DNA from: Phyto melanocephala
Taxonomy: Eukaryota; Arthropoda; Insecta; Diptera; Rhinophoridae
DNA: 64,000 nt
Assembly (NCBI GenBank): GCA_941918925.1
Contig: OW799234.1
Coordinates: 110,047,884 to 110,111,883 of the forward strand
Reading direction: 5' to 3'
Part shown: positions 1 through 12,351 of the stretch, piece by piece
How the letters are laid out: each line of letters opens with the position of its first letter
Position numbering within the stretch: the stretch's first letter is position 1
Notes under the pieces: generated by a model
The model's database searches: none
The model's input: the letters and a program-made list of their open reading frames with translations, nothing else
What the model was told of the DNA's origin: nothing
Program-made: the position numbers and the translations under genes

Positions 1-470
1 TTAATCGCCTACATCCCCGTTATGCTGAGGTCCCCCATAGCATTCATACCTAAAGTATGCTTAACAGTGATTCCAGAAGGTCCAGAATTCTTCCTTGCCT
101 CATCAGTAAGAATACTGATGCCATTATCCACGCCCTCTTTGCACATGAATTTTCCCGCTATGAGCAAGCTATTTAGCTCAGTCAGTGATGTGAATATCAA
201 TGACCTCATTGTGTATGGATTTATCCTTTTTGAGCATGCGATATAATCAATCGACCACCTTCTCTCGACTTATGCGCTTCATCGGCACCTGAGTCTTTCT
301 AATCTCTTTATGTTTGAAGTCCAGAATTTTTCTTCTACGGCAATCTGTGTCTCTCTCTTAGCTCTTAAAGAACGAGGGTCAGAATTTTTTTAATTACTCA
401 TCAGTAAAGAGATCCGGGGTCATCCTAGGACTCGGCAATATCTATATACCCTGTATTAGCAATAAAAAAA
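1..470 (-). pseudogene. unassigned degenerate coding-like stretch
   Basis: This block is visibly richer in G and C than the DNA after it. On the minus strand it reads as protein-like sequence in at least two frames. One frame (about 330 down to 190) contains ISREKVVD and RMLKKDKSIHNEVIDIHIT, and a second (209 down to 9) contains TSLTELNSLLIAGKFMCKEG and GISILTDEARKNSG before a stop. Together they suggest one frameshifted protein of at least 100 residues cut by the window edge. I do not recognise the family. A charged, zinc-free sequence of this kind could be an ORF1 or gag-like part of a retrotransposon, but that is a guess. It could equally be a decayed host exon. Confidence 0.3.
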
Positions 471-1103
471 ATTCTTGTTCAGACAACGTAAAAGAATTCA
501 ACTAACTTACCAATTAAAATGAGAATATAACGAAATACTGGAAATATTGCCTCTGGACACATTTACAATGAAATTGAATCTCTTTATTATAAAAACAAAC
601 AAAACATATTTTTATATGTATGCAGTTACTAGAACTTTCTCTCTTAGATTTTTTAAGTAACAATTTTAAATTGATTTAATTTTTGTTTTTTATTTATTTA
701 TTTATTTTTAACTGACAGAAATTTCGAAAACAATATCATAGAATTTAAAAATAGATCAAAAAGTCAGTTAATGAAAAACATTTAAGAAATATTTTTCTCT
801 GAGTATAATAAATATAATAAGCGTTAATATTTTGATGCTAAGCGGACTTACATAAATGCAATTTAGCATACTGATAGAAAACAAGCTAGATTAACACATA
901 GGCTAAACTTCATTACGATAACTACGTGGATGAAGTCGCAAGTTAGTACTAGTGCTGTATAAGCCCACAAAAAAGTTTTACATATACATACATACCTCTA
1001 TTATCCGGAGAGATTTTGTTGACTAAAATTTTTCTGCAGCAAGATTTGCTTATTCTGAAAAAGATTATTCAATTTATTTTACAAATTTATGATTTTTACA
1101 AAT
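471..1103. other. AT-rich DNA, no feature seen
   Basis: No long reading frame, inverted repeat or match to the other repeats of the window was seen here. Confidence 0.5.
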
Positions 1104-1866
1104 TTTTATACCCTTCACCTGTGGTGCACAAGGGTATATATAGCTTTGTCATTCCGTTTGTAATTTCTACAATTTTCATTTCCGACCCCATAAAGTATAT
1201 ATTTTCTGAAAGCTTATGAATAGTGGAGTCGATTAAGCCCTGACCGTCTGTCTCTCTGTCCGTCTGTTCGTGTGTTGGTTGAAATCAACTTTTAGAAGCA
1301 ACTATATGTTCCTCAGATCTGTGACCGTCTGTCCCTTTGCCCGTCTGTTCCTGTGTTGGTTGAAATCAACTTTTAGAAGCAACTATATGTTCCTCAGATC
1401 TGTGTATGGTATCAATCCCTTGGAAATATCCAGGAATGAATCGCTATTGAAATTCAGCACAATCGCCCCATAACTTTCTGAGATATGAGCAAAAAACCAC
1501 GACCACCTCGTTTTTTTTAACAATTACAACAACAACCTACATACATACTGGTTAAAGTAAACGTGGCATCGAATTCCAGCTGAGCCAAAAAAATTTATTT
1601 ATACTTTATTATATTTTTATATTTATTTTTAAGTTTCTAAAAAAATTTTTTTTCTTAATTTTTTTTTAAATTTTTTTTGTAATTTTTGTTATTATTTTTT
1701 TTTATTTTTAATATATTTTTTTTTGTAATTTTTTTTTATGTTTTTTACATGTACGTCCGTATTTTATATGAGATGAATGGTGATACCAACAATTGTTATT
1801 GCATGACTACACGTTGTGAAGGGTATATAAGATTCGGCACGGCCGAATATAGCACTGTTACTTGTT
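1104..1866 (+). mobile_element. DINE-1/Helentron-like element, type A (copy A1)
   Basis: The left end is TTTATACCCTTCACC followed by an inverted AAGGGTATATATAG. Next come the CCCCATAAAGTATATA block and GTCCGTCTG repeats, then an A/T-only stretch. The right end is AAGGGTATATAAG, the hairpin TTCGGC-ACG-GCCGAA, and TATAGCACTGTTACTTGTT. This is the layout known for DINE-1 elements, the non-autonomous rolling-circle Helentrons of Drosophila, which end near a short hairpin and insert between two T residues. No protein is encoded. The interior carries a tRNA-like stretch (about 1,550-1,590) in forward orientation and an 81-bp tandem duplication. The short reading frames inside it are by-products of the repeat. 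Confidence 0.85.
1242..1403 (+). repeat. 81-bp tandem duplication inside A1
   Basis: The segment from GACCGTCTGTC through CAGATCTGT occurs twice in a row (1,242-1,322 and 1,323-1,403) with a few substitutions. Other A copies have it once. The period is divisible by three, so a reading frame stays open across both units, but nothing suggests translation. Confidence 0.85.
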
Positions 1867-3557
1867 CATGCTAATATTGTATGATATGGCATCTCAGTAC
1901 AACTTTTTCTGCACAAAAAAATGAAAAAAATTCAAGCTGAGATTTTTCCCGACAAAGTTTTTGTTGTCTGTCATATATTTTTGTCTACATATAAAAAATC
2001 ATTTCTAGGCAAAAAATATTGCTTTGAACACATGGGTTAATTGTTCATTAGTGTTAATGGTTTAAGTATACGGTTTCAATAAAAGTATTTAAAAAAAATT
2101 CTATTCAATAATAAATAATTTTTAACCTTGTGATAAGTAGATGATAGCAACAATTCTAACAACTGTTTTTTAACTATTAAATAAAAATTTAAATCTGGTT
2201 AACGGTTTTCTTTTTTCCCAGAAAATTTATTTAGGTCAAGGTTTTTTTTTTCCGTAATTTCTTGTTAAAACTTTTTTCTTCTAAAAGTCATACTTTGTTT
2301 TATAACTCAAGTAAAATTAAATAAAATTTTATTACAATATTCTTCTTTTATTTTGTCTTTTCCTAATAAAATAACATAAACCTTTGAGTAATAAAAGTTT
2401 CTGAACTTTTTTTTTTTATTATTTCATTTTTCTTATAGGAAATAATGATATTATTATGTTATTTTCGTTTTATGATTGTTAATGTCTTTTATTATCGTGT
2501 CTTTGTTTTTGTTTTTGTTTTTTTTTGTTTTTGTTTTGCTTAATGCAAAATGGTTTAAGAACAAAGACAAAATTGTGCTAATAAACACTTTTGTTTTGTT
2601 TTATTGTAAATTTCTTTTGTTTTATCTTATTTTCACTTAATTATTACAGGTCTTAAAGATATTGTGGTTTCTTTTCAACAAACTTGAAATAAGGAATTAT
2701 TGTCATTAAACCTTGTGATATACTTTAATATTATTGTTCTACATTTATGTTCTGAAAAACATGACACTCATACACATGGTGAGGAAATATTAGGGCGGTA
2801 CAGATAACAGTTGTAAAAATATTTGAAAGTTATTTATTTTTTTTTGGTACAAACCTTGCCGCTTTTTAAATTTATATGCAGGGATAAATATGATAATATA
2901 AGATAGTTTTTTTTTATACTGAGCCACATTGTAAAATTTAAAAATAAATTCGTAAACTGCTAAATATGTACATATAGCGTAGTTGATATTGAAAAATTCA
3001 ACTCATGCTGATGATTTTTTTTATTTTTGTTTCATCTATACGCAAAGAAGAAACATGGTTGAGGTGATCTCAATCTAAGTGTATCAACATTATGTTTGAA
3101 TTGTACAATTGTAGCTAAAAACAAATCATGAACAAGTCATTGAAAGGGGTATAAAAGAAACTAATATAAAAGATTTTAGTGAATTGAAATTAACATTAAC
3201 TTTTCATTGTATGAAAATAAAATCGTGATTGTGAGTGAGTTCGATTAGTATGAATGTTTTCTTATTTGAATAATGTCACTTTCTGATGCAGACCATTAAA
3301 AACTTATGCTCCTCTTCAAAAATAAATTTCGTATAATATCGCGATTTTTGCATTAAAATATTTAGTATTTATCTGTAGTTACTGTTTTTAAGAAAAGTTT
3401 AAAAATTAGAGACCACACTAATACTCATGCATATGAGTCAAATATACGTGTTAAAGGGGGGCTTAGTTACATAAAATAAAAATATCTGACACATTCAAAT
3501 ATTAATGACCGTGATGGCGACTTCCTTGAAGTTCAGGTTGATGGATCTGTTTTTTTT
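1867..3557. other. AT-rich DNA, low-complexity GTTTTT tracts, no gene seen
   Basis: A run of GTTTTT-like units lies near 2,500-2,540. No transposon end, reading frame or repeat shared with the rest of the window was found. Confidence 0.5.
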
Positions 3558-3570
3558 ATTTAAAAGAACT

Positions 3571-3687
3571 TATATATATATACATTTGTAATTTAAGCTG
3601 AAGGCCTATGTTGCTATTGCTGGTATTATTAAATTAGCTTATATATTTTAATTGTAAGTTAATTGTTAATAAATAAATAAATAAAAT
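3571..3687 (+). mobile_element. 5'-truncated LINE insertion with target-site duplications
   Basis: A 117-bp insert ends in an AATAAATAAATAAATAA-type tail. It is flanked on both sides by the identical 13-mer ATTTAAAAGAACT (3,558-3,570 and 3,688-3,700). This is the signature of target-primed reverse transcription by a non-LTR retrotransposon that stopped early. Only 3' untranslated sequence remains, so the clade cannot be named from coding sequence. The duplications are still identical, which suggests a fairly recent insertion. Confidence 0.85.
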
Positions 3688-3700
3688 ATTTAAAAGAACT

Positions 3701-4196
3701 AAAGAACTGTGTCAAATAAATTTTATGAATGTCAGTTGTCTTCAATTTAGTCGAAGGTTACAAATTAAATATCGTAGTTTTAAAGTGAACATTAAATAAA
3801 ACTTTGATTCTCAGTTCAAGGGCTGGTTCAATCAGCTTTAAACAGCTTTTTTCCTCGGTATTACTTGTTTATTGTCAATCATATGATTCATAAGGAACGT
3901 ATTGTGCACAAAGAAATTTTGTGAAATAATGTTATTTTTAATGCGCGTATGCAACTAGTGTAAAACTTAATATTTCCCATTATATTTTATAAAAAAATCG
4001 TGTGGAGCAGATAATGCATTAGTTTGTCATTTAAGGCATAAAAATTTAAATATTTCTTGAAAAAATTAAGATTTGTTTTAAATGTTGTATTAGTTAGCAG
4101 CTTAGAAATGTCATGTCTTTTATATAAATACATAAGTATTTAAATTTATTTGAATTGCATTAATTGAAATAAGTGCAGTCAGTGCATATCTATTTA
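3701..4196. other. AT-rich DNA, no feature seen
   Basis: Nothing recognisable lies between the LINE tail and the GTAT-rich edge of the next element. Confidence 0.45.
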
Positions 4197-4747
4197 TGTA
4201 TGTTTGTATGCATGTATGTATGTAGGTATGTTAAAAAAAAAATAATAAAAAAAAAATTTTAAAAATAATTAAAATATAATTAATAAATATAACAAAAAAA
4301 AAAAAATAAAAAAAAAATTAAAAAAGAAAATTAAATTTTTTTTTTGGCTCAGCTGGGAATCGATGCCACGTTTACTCTAACCATTATACACGTTAGTGTG
4401 TATGTATGTTGTTTTTGTGAAAAAAAAAATCGAGGTGGTCGTGGGTTTTTGCTCATGTTTCCGTTGTTTATGTACCGATGTTTCTGATTTTCAATACCGA
4501 TCTTCTCCCGATAATTTCTGATATTTTAATACCTCAGCCGGGTCCAAGCGATGTCGGGGGGGCTTCAAAAAGTTGATTTCAACATACACACGGACAGACT
4601 GACAGACTGACAAATCTTAGTCGACTCCCCTATTCATAAGCTTTCAGAAAATATATACTTTATGGGGTCGGTAATGAAAATTGTAGAAATTTCACACCGA
4701 ATGATAAACCTATATATACCCTTTTTCATTGTGTGAAGGGTATAACA
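4197..4747 (-). mobile_element. DINE-like type A, 3'-truncated (copy A2)
   Basis: Read on the minus strand, this begins with TATACCC...GGGTATATATAGG at 4,747-4,700, then the ACCCCATAAAGTATATA block, GTCTGTCAGTCTGTCCG and the tRNA-like segment near 4,330-4,385. It then dissolves into A/T tracts and a GTATGTATG microsatellite. The final hairpin and TTACTTGTT end are missing. The plus-strand end runs straight into AACAAGTAAGATC, which looks like a decayed Helentron terminus lying head to tail. Confidence 0.8.
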
Positions 4748-5138
4748 AGTAAGATCTGATTGTGCCACCATAATGCGTCGCTTAAATTTCAGATTTATTG
4801 TGAAATGCCATTTTGCCTATTATTCTATTATTGACTTAAATTTTTTATGTAGTCAACTGTTGGCAAGCCCTTTTATTTGATAACCTATAACGCTCTCTCT
4901 GATAGAATGTGTGAATCACTGCCACAAGTACGTGTATGGTTAAAATTTCGAAGTTAGAGCCGATCATTATGCGTTCAGGTGGTTGTTGCAATTTAAAACA
5001 AGTAAGAGCACTATATTCGGCTGTGCCGAATCTTTTATACCCACCACCAATTTTGTGTACATTTAAAGCACAATATTTATTATTTTGTTAATCGCTATGG
5101 AATATTTATAATGAAATATGTATTACTTTCTTTGTAGA

Positions 5139-5743
5139 GGGTGGTTAAATTTTAAGGGCCCATGTTGAAGGTGAACTGCACCTAGTCTTTAAGTTTGTTT
5201 TCTGCATTTCACTTGACATTTCTCAATCTCAAACTTACTCATTTTGATCCGTGGAAAGATACGCAAATGAGCAACGCTTTAAAGTTATTCAGGTTTTTTA
5301 TAAAAATGGGCGTTCAAATCAAAATGCATTTTGTGCACTTCGTAATTCTTTTGATCAACATAATCGTTCAAATTCGTCCACAATCGGGAGAATTGTAAAA
5401 AATATTTAAATTTCTGCAAAACAGGTCTGTATAAAATGTTAGAAAATCTGTGAATGCCTTCTTAGTTCGTTGAATGGGAACTATTGCTGTTTTTTGCGAT
5501 AGTGTGGCAAAAGAGCAGTCACCTCGACTCATCATCATGCCCAATAATTGAGCATCAACATTGTCATTGAAAATTTGGACCATCAGATAGAGGAGTGGCG
5601 CCAAGGATGGGGGGGGGGGGGGGGCAGTTGGCCGATATTTTGTTAAATACATAATTGAACCATACAAATATTATCATTATAAAAAGAAATAATAATATCC
5701 TAAATAATTTGTGTTTTATTTAAATACAACATCGGTCCTTAAA
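5139..5743 (+). pseudogene. mariner-like transposase N-terminal relic inside B1
   Basis: The terminal repeat GGGTGGTTAAATTTTAAGGG starts at 5,139, and its decayed partner ends near 5,743. In the third forward frame from about 5,262 the translation reads NEQRFKVIQVFYKNG, then ALRNSFDQHNRSNSSTIGR. This matches the N-terminal DNA-binding part of mariner-type transposases (QR..I...FY.NG, then ALR..YG.HNRPS). Later sequence is frameshifted, and the DDE domain is missing. A run of 16 G at 5,609-5,624 sits where other copies have fewer. The same insertion occurs at the same place in copies B2 and B3. Confidence 0.75.
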
Positions 5744-5879
5744 GGAAATGAAATTCAATGAAAGTGTGTTAAAGTAGCTGTGTCAATAAAGTTTCTACTA
5801 ATAAATACAACTTAAATATTTCAATATAGCCCTTTATTTTCCCAAAAACTTTGTTAATAGAGAAATTACATGAATTTAA

Positions 5880-6790
5880 GGTAAGCCGTTGTATGGGAGG
5901 TAGGCGTTAAAGTGGCCGTGTCACCTAAACTTTTTGGCACAACAATAACATTGATTAGAAGGATATACACAGCAAATTTGATCATCATACCTCTAATTTT
6001 GGCGGTTTTATGAGCATTTAAATTTCATTAACGGTAGATTACGTGAAAAGTGGGCGTTATAGTAGGCGTGTCAAAGTTGTTTTGGCGAATGAGTACAACT
6101 TAGGTGTTTCAATATAGCCCTTTATTAATCCAAAATCATTATTAATAGAGAAATTAGAGGAATTTTGAGTAAAACGTTATATGGGAGGTGGGCGTAAAAG
6201 TGGGCGTGGCAACTCAATTTTATAGCACAGTAATGACATTGCCTAGGGGGATATACGTAGCAAATTTTATCATCATACCTCTTATTTTGGCGGTTTTATG
6301 AGCTTTTAAATTTCATTAACGGTATATAACGTGAAAAGTGGGCGTTATAGTAGGCGTGTCAAAGTTATTTTTGCGAATGAGTACAACTTAGGTGTTTCAA
6401 TATAGTCCTTTATTATTCCAAAATCTTTATTAATAGAGGAATTATATGAATTTTAAGTAAAACGTTATATGGGAGGTGGGCGTAAAAGTGGGCGTGGCGC
6501 CTTAATTTTCTGGCGCAGTAATGACATTGCCTAAAAGGATATACGTAGCGAATTTGATCATCATACCTCTAATTTTGGCGGTTTTATGAGCTTTTAAATT
6601 TCATTAACGGTATATAACGTGAAAAGTGGGCGTTATAGTGGGCGTGTCAAAGTTGTATTTTCGAATGAGTACAACAGAGATGTTTCAATATAGCCCTTTA
6701 TTATTCCAAAATCTACATAAATTGAGAAATTATATGAATTTTGGGTAAAACGTTATATGGGAGGTGGGCGTAAAAGTGGGCGTGGCACAT
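5880..6790 (-). repeat. about 288-bp tandem units of B1
   Basis: The anchor GGGAGGTGGGCGTAAAAGTG recurs near 6,183, 6,471 and 6,759, with a diverged unit near 5,897. Each unit also carries GTGGGCGTTATAGTRGGCGTG and a conserved TTTGGCGGTTTTATGAGC stretch. Confidence 0.85.
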
Positions 6791-7412
6791 TGATTTTCAG
6801 TTACAAAAAAGCGTCTCACCAATAAGCAAAGTGTGCAAAATTTCAGAGTCGTACATCCAATTTTGTTGCTTTTATGACGTTTTTGTTTTTAAATATACCG
6901 AAAAATACACTGTGCGGTATAAATTTTCGTACATTTTGATCGATAACTCCTCTCCTAATGCATAGATTTAGATAATTTTCGGGGAAAAATATTGTTTTTA
7001 CTCAGGAAATATATATTCGAAGTTTCATGAGTCTACGTTAATGCGTTTGGACACAATTCCATTTTATTCGATGTTTGAAGGACACGGTTTTTTCGACCTA
7101 CTCTTGCTTTTCGAGCTATAACTCTCTTCCTAATATTCCGATTTAGCCCATTTTCAATACCAAACAAACCTTGTCTATAAGAAAGATTCTGGCAAAATTT
7201 GAGCCCCCTAGCTTTTTCGGTGCGACCTCTATCGTGCTTTCAACAGACGGACAGACGGACAGACGGACGGACATAGCTAGATCGTCATAAAATCAAACCC
7301 TGATTCAGAATATATATACTTTATGGGGTCTAAAATGGATATTTCGATGTGTTACAAACGGAATGACAAAATGAATATACCCCCACCATTTTTTTGGTGG
7401 CGGGTATAAAAA

Positions 7413-9335
7413 CTGGAAGGGCAACTAGCGACAGAAAAGGAGATTCTGTTACACAACAATACGCCAATCAGAACAAGAGCCTTCATCATGTCAAAGATTT
7501 GTATGAGGACAACATTAAATTGCATTTTTTATATGCACTGTAATCAAAAGAATTAGTTGTTTTATAAAAGTTAAAAACATTTACATTAATTAACGAATGA
7601 TTTAATTTTAGGGGATATAAAAACACATTGAATAACAAAAAAAAAAATTTAATATTTTAAATAGGAGATCAGTAATGGCTAAGTTTGAATTTTCATACAA
7701 AGAAATTTACTGTTACTTGTTTTGAGGAATATTAAAGCATTTTTTCGTATATTAAATAAAAAAAGAAAATTATTTAAATAATAATTCAATTGAAATCCCA
7801 TACTGAGCATTTAACTAATACACGATTTTCATATCTTGCTGTTTAAATTTTAAATTTATTTCAACTAGTTCTTCATATGTTGTAATGTTATAAATTAAAT
7901 TTGAATTTCATATTAAAAAAACTTATAGCTTATATGAATCACTATTGATCAAACCATTCAAATGCAGATTTTGAAATAATTCAATCAATTATATATATTT
8001 TATCACTTATATCACTTTAAAAGTGAACGCTATATAATTGTTATTAGTATGTAAACAAATAGCTAAATTTTTTTTAAAAATATTAAATCGATTTTCAGTA
8101 CAGATCTAATATATTCAAATACACATGGATAAAAATATTTAATTAATTTCTTTTTAATTACCATAAAATAAGTTTGTTAGAAGAAAATAGAAAATAATAC
8201 ATCTTAAACACTTGAAATAATTTGAAAAAAATTGTTTACTTTTTACTAAATAAACATAATAAACTTTTTAATAAATAATGATAGAAAAATGATAGGAAAA
8301 AAAAAATTATTCTAACCTTAATAATAATCAAATTTCAAAAGAATAATCCAGAGATTGCAAGGTAGAATACATGCATTTTAACATTTTTAACTTCACTTGA
8401 AAGCCAAAAGAATTTCTCAAGTAGATATGAGATTTTATTTCCCAAATTACGGACACTGATTGGACAGCTTATTTACATAACAAATTTTTATTGTTTGCTT
8501 TTTTAAGCTCTTGCCTTTTTGTAAGATAAATAATTTATAGATTTTAAATAAGGTATGCATGTATCTGCTTCCTCATTGTGTATCTCTTTGTTTATTGGAA
8601 AGCAATTTATATTTTATAATTGATTCTTTTTGGTTAATGAAAACAAAAAAAAAAAAAAAATCAAAATAAATTGAAAATGGAAAACACTTGACCACACTCC
8701 ACAGCAGCAATAAGATACATATAGCTGTATACAATTATTATTTAATATACATACACATACATACTTATATATTTTTCACTTTTTGTGTTGTAAAAGAAGG
8801 CCAACAAAAACTGTCTTAATTTTGTAATGCGGCAGCATACAACAACCTTAAGCCACCTACCTCCCTTGTGTGTGTGTATTATTTTTGAATTGTGGTATAT
8901 ATGTATCTCTCTCCGGCAGTGTGCTGGCATGTGGCACTGACCATCAATGGACGTTCCAAGTGCGCCTAGAAGTCGAGCGAACCATTCAGCCAAACAGAAA
9001 CAAAAATTAAAATAAATATAAAATGCGTATTAAGACGCATTATGTGGGATCGTAAAGTGGTTGAAATAATTCCCAACCATATACGCCAGCCGTAATAACA
9101 ACAATGAACATAAAATGAGTCTCCAATGAAAATCACAAAGAAAAAAAAAACAAATTAATATACACAGTGGCAAAGTGCTTCTACAGGATTTTGTTGTCTT
9201 TTTTTTTTTTTTAATAATAATCGCGTTGTTCTTAAGAGCTTAATTTTTTTATAATTTTTCTACATTTATAGCTAAAAACACCACATCATTTAATTGAAGA
9301 AACATAATGTATAAAAACACATAATTGTGTTTTTA
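7413..9335. other. single-copy-like DNA, no gene seen
   Basis: This is mostly very AT-rich. A more GC-balanced island at about 8,820-9,100 opens an 83-residue minus-strand frame, but the translation resembles nothing I know and has no supporting codon or splice signal. Confidence 0.45.
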
Positions 9336-9469
9336 TACCCTTCACAGTAAGTATGCGGTTTAAATTATTTATTTATTATTAATTTGCATTTCATACTTAT
9401 AACTAAATTATTAGTGTAATGAAAAGTTTAAGCTCGAGGATGTGTAAAGTTTAAGTATATTATTAGAGG

Positions 9470-10280
9470 TTACGCAATTTTAAAAAATCCACTAGTAGTT
9501 TAACATCATTATTGGACATATTAGTTTTAAGTCTTTATTCGCAAGAATGGTGTTTTTAAATTTATTTATATGCATACAGTTTGAAAATACATCGAACACA
9601 TCGGTGTTAATTGGGTTGTGTCTACAGAATGTGCATTGTTTAATGAGGTTCTTATCCATTATGTGTGTGTGGTGTGAGTGTCTAAATCGTGTGTGTCCGA
9701 GTCTTAGACGTATTATTTTTATTTGATTTTTCCTAGCGAAGCCATTTATAGTCCTTAATAGCTGTGATGCAATCAGTTTTGTTGGGTTGCTCTTTATGTA
9801 CCAGGGTGTTGCAAGCTTTCAATTGCTTATGAGCGAGCTAGCGAATTCTTGTTTAAGGCGATTTTTTATATCAACTTTTGAGTAGACACCCAATGTCATG
9901 ATTAGTGGTTTGGATAAAGCATTCTTAGCAATCTTATCAGCAAGTTCGTTGCCCTTTCTGCCCGAATAACCTGGGATCTATATTAGTTTAATGTCAGGTT
10001 GTTTCACAATAATAATTTGTCGTATGTGGTTTGGATAGTAACAGTTATTGTTAATCTTTTTTATAAGGTCAATAGCTGTTAGTGAGTCGGTACAAATTGC
10101 AAATTTCCCAGAGAGTGTCTAATTGTTTTGATGGCCTCATAGATCGCTATTAGCTCTGCTGAAAAATTAGTATTGTACGCTGGTAATAAGTCTTAAGGGT
10201 TCTGTTCAACTTTACAACACTGTAGCTGGCTTCCTCGATTGTCCTTGAGTCGTCTGTATAGCTAAATAGTTTAAAAAACT
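9470..10280 (-). pseudogene. LINE RNase H and C-terminal zinc-knuckle relic
   Basis: Minus-strand translation gives, in order and across several frames, YTDDSRTIEEASYSVVKLN (first RNase H acidic strand), TNFSAELIAIYEAIKTI (the conserved AEL.AI motif), CTDSLTAIDLI (third motif), then IPGYSGRKGNELADKIAKNA (the GH-G-N-AD motif, with YS in place of the usual H). After about 70 residues come RLRLGHTRFRHSHHTH and QCTFCRHNPINTDVF, the zinc-binding tail that follows RNase H in non-LTR retrotransposons of the I, R1 and LOA type. At least three frameshifts and internal stops make it dead. The reverse transcriptase part is absent from the preserved segment. Its 3' end abuts a short stub (9,336-9,362) that looks like the start of an E-type DINE element. 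Confidence 0.85.
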
Positions 10281-10786
10281 TTTGTTGGTAGATCTGGAGG
10301 GTGGTCGAGGAGTTTTTCAATGTATTCATGGACTTATCAATAGTACTTATATGTCTCTTGAACCCATTTCAGAAAGTTTGTTAGAGATTTTCGACCATTA
10401 TTATAGATATATCGAAAGCTTTACAAAATTTTATAATGCGTGACAGTACTGAGGTAGTTTCCATCAAATATTTTCTGTAAACTACTTTAGATAGAATTTT
10501 TAAAAACGGAAAATGGTCCTTAATAACTATTGACTTAAAAATTTAAGCTGTGATAAAGTCTCAAGATTGTTTAATCGTCTTAAAGTCTGTTTCGAAAAAA
10601 AAGGTTTTTATGGGGGTTGTTCATTTAAACTACTTATTATTATAGTGTTTTAAATTTTAGTTATTATAAATAAAAAAAAATAAAATAAATATATTTTTGT
10701 GTAGATTAATGCGACAAAATATGGAGTGTTAGTTATGCTTCAGCGCAGTTTTATTTAAATTAAATTTAATAAAATTTATTAACATA
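10281..10786. other. DNA upstream of the LINE relic, no feature resolved
   Basis: This could contain further decayed LINE sequence, but no motif is readable. Confidence 0.4.
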
Positions 10787-10868
10787 CTAGCTAATACCCG
10801 GTGTGCTTCGCCACGCCATCGTAATGAAATAAAAACTTTATAGTTCAAAATATATTTATTTTGTAAGT

Positions 10869-11440
10869 GCCACGCCTACTATTACTAAATCAACCATTTC
10901 TTATTCAAATAATCATATAGACGTCAAAGTGTCTCTTGCAAAATTTGGGTACTCTAACTATTATCGCTTCCCAGATATACGAATTTTTGTATTTAATTCA
11001 TATGACAGGTGCCACGCCCACTATTACTAAAGCATCCATTTCTTATCGAAATAGTCATATAGATGTCAAAGCTTTTCGTGCAAAACTTGGGTACTTTAAC
11101 TATTATCGCTTCCGAGATATACGAATTTTTGTATTTAATTCGTATGACAGGTGCCACGCCCACTATTACTAAAGCATCTATTTCTTATCAAAATTGTCAT
11201 ATAGATGTCAAAGCTTCTCGTGCAAAATTTGGGTACTCTAACTGTTATCGCTTCCCGAATATACGAATTTTAGTATTTAATTGCTATGAGAGCTGCCACG
11301 CCCACTATTTCTAATGTACCCATTTTTTCCAGAAATGTTTATTTGGGTGTCAAAGTTGCTCTTGCAAAATTTTAGTACTCTAATCGATATCGTTTTCCAA
11401 ATATACGAAATTTAGTATTTAATTCATGTGGGCACGCCTA
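10869..11440 (-). repeat. 142-bp tandem repeats in Helitron C1
   Basis: GCCACGCC(C/T)ACTATTACTAA recurs at 10,869, 11,011, 11,153 and 11,295, and more weakly at 11,431. This gives about four units of 142 bp. Two overlapping 78-83 residue plus-strand frames here are translations of the repeat and not genes. Confidence 0.9.
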
Positions 11441-12351
11441 CTATTGAAAGTACGCCCATTTTATACAAAAATGTTTGTGTGGATGTCAAAGTTTACCGTA
11501 CTTAATTTGAAGACTCTAGCTGCATTAACTTTCGTGATATATAATATTTAATACTTATTATTTAAAAGGGCGTGGCACCCACCCAATTACAATTTCAAAC
11601 CAAAGTATAGCCTATAGTTCCTTTCAGACATACAGAAAGATTCTGTGAAAATTTCAAGGAAATCGGTCAAGCCGTTTAACCGTCTATAAAGCACAAACAA
11701 ACAAACATACAAAAACACATTGATTTTTTTATACCCGCCACCAAAAAAATGGTGGGGGTATATTCATTTTGTCATTCCGTTTGTAACACATCGAAATATC
11801 CATTTTAGACCCCATAAAGTATATATATTCTGAATCAGGGTTTGATTTGATGACGATCTAGCTATGTCCGTCCGTCTGTCCGTCTGTCCGTCTGTTGAAA
11901 GCACGATAGAGGTCGCACCGAAAAAGCTAGGGGGCTCAAATTTTGCCAGAATCTTTCTTATAGACAAGGTTTGTTTGGTATTGAAAATGGGCTATATCGG
12001 AATATTAGGAAGAGAGTTATAGCTCGGAAAGCAAGAGTAGGTCGAAAAAACGGTGTCCTCCGCACATCGAAGAAAATGGAATTGTATCCAGACGCATAAA
12101 CGTAGAGTCATGAAACTTCGAATATATATTTATCGAGTCAAAAGAATATTTTTCCCTGAAAAACGCTTAAATCTATGAATTAGGAAAAGAGTTATCGATT
12201 AAAATGTACGAAAATTTATACCGCACAGTGTATTTTTCGGTATATTTAAAAACAAAAACGTCATAAAAGCAACAAAATTGAATGTACGACTCTGAAATTT
12301 TGCACACTTTGCTTTTTGGTGAGACGCTTTTTTGTGACGGAAAATCAATGT

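Larger units (their letters stand above)
4995..7412 (-). mobile_element. DINE-like type B, full length with tandem core (copy B1)
   Basis: On the minus strand it starts TTTATACCCGCCACC with an inverted GGTGGGGGTATATTC, then the CCCCATAAAGTATATATA block, a row of GTCCGTCTGTCCG units and a long non-coding interior. It ends GGTGGTGGGTATAAAAG, hairpin TTCGGC-ACA-GCCGAA, and TATAGTGCTCTTACTTGTT. The interior holds about three units of roughly 288 bp (5,880-6,790), each with GGTGGGCGTAAAAGTGGGCG. A mariner-like insertion lies near the hairpin end. The ends match type A although the middle is unrelated. Confidence 0.85.

Noticed and set aside
5368..5667. 99-residue minus-strand frame with a proline run
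   Set aside because: It is antisense to the mariner relic in B1; the prolines come from the G tract.
8742..8993. 83-residue minus-strand frame in a GC-balanced island
   Set aside because: No similarity or conserved motif is visible. A host exon cannot be excluded but is not supported.
10936..11314. Two overlapping plus-strand frames with repeated protein units
   Set aside because: They are translations of the 142-bp tandem repeat of Helitron C1 and shift frame between units.
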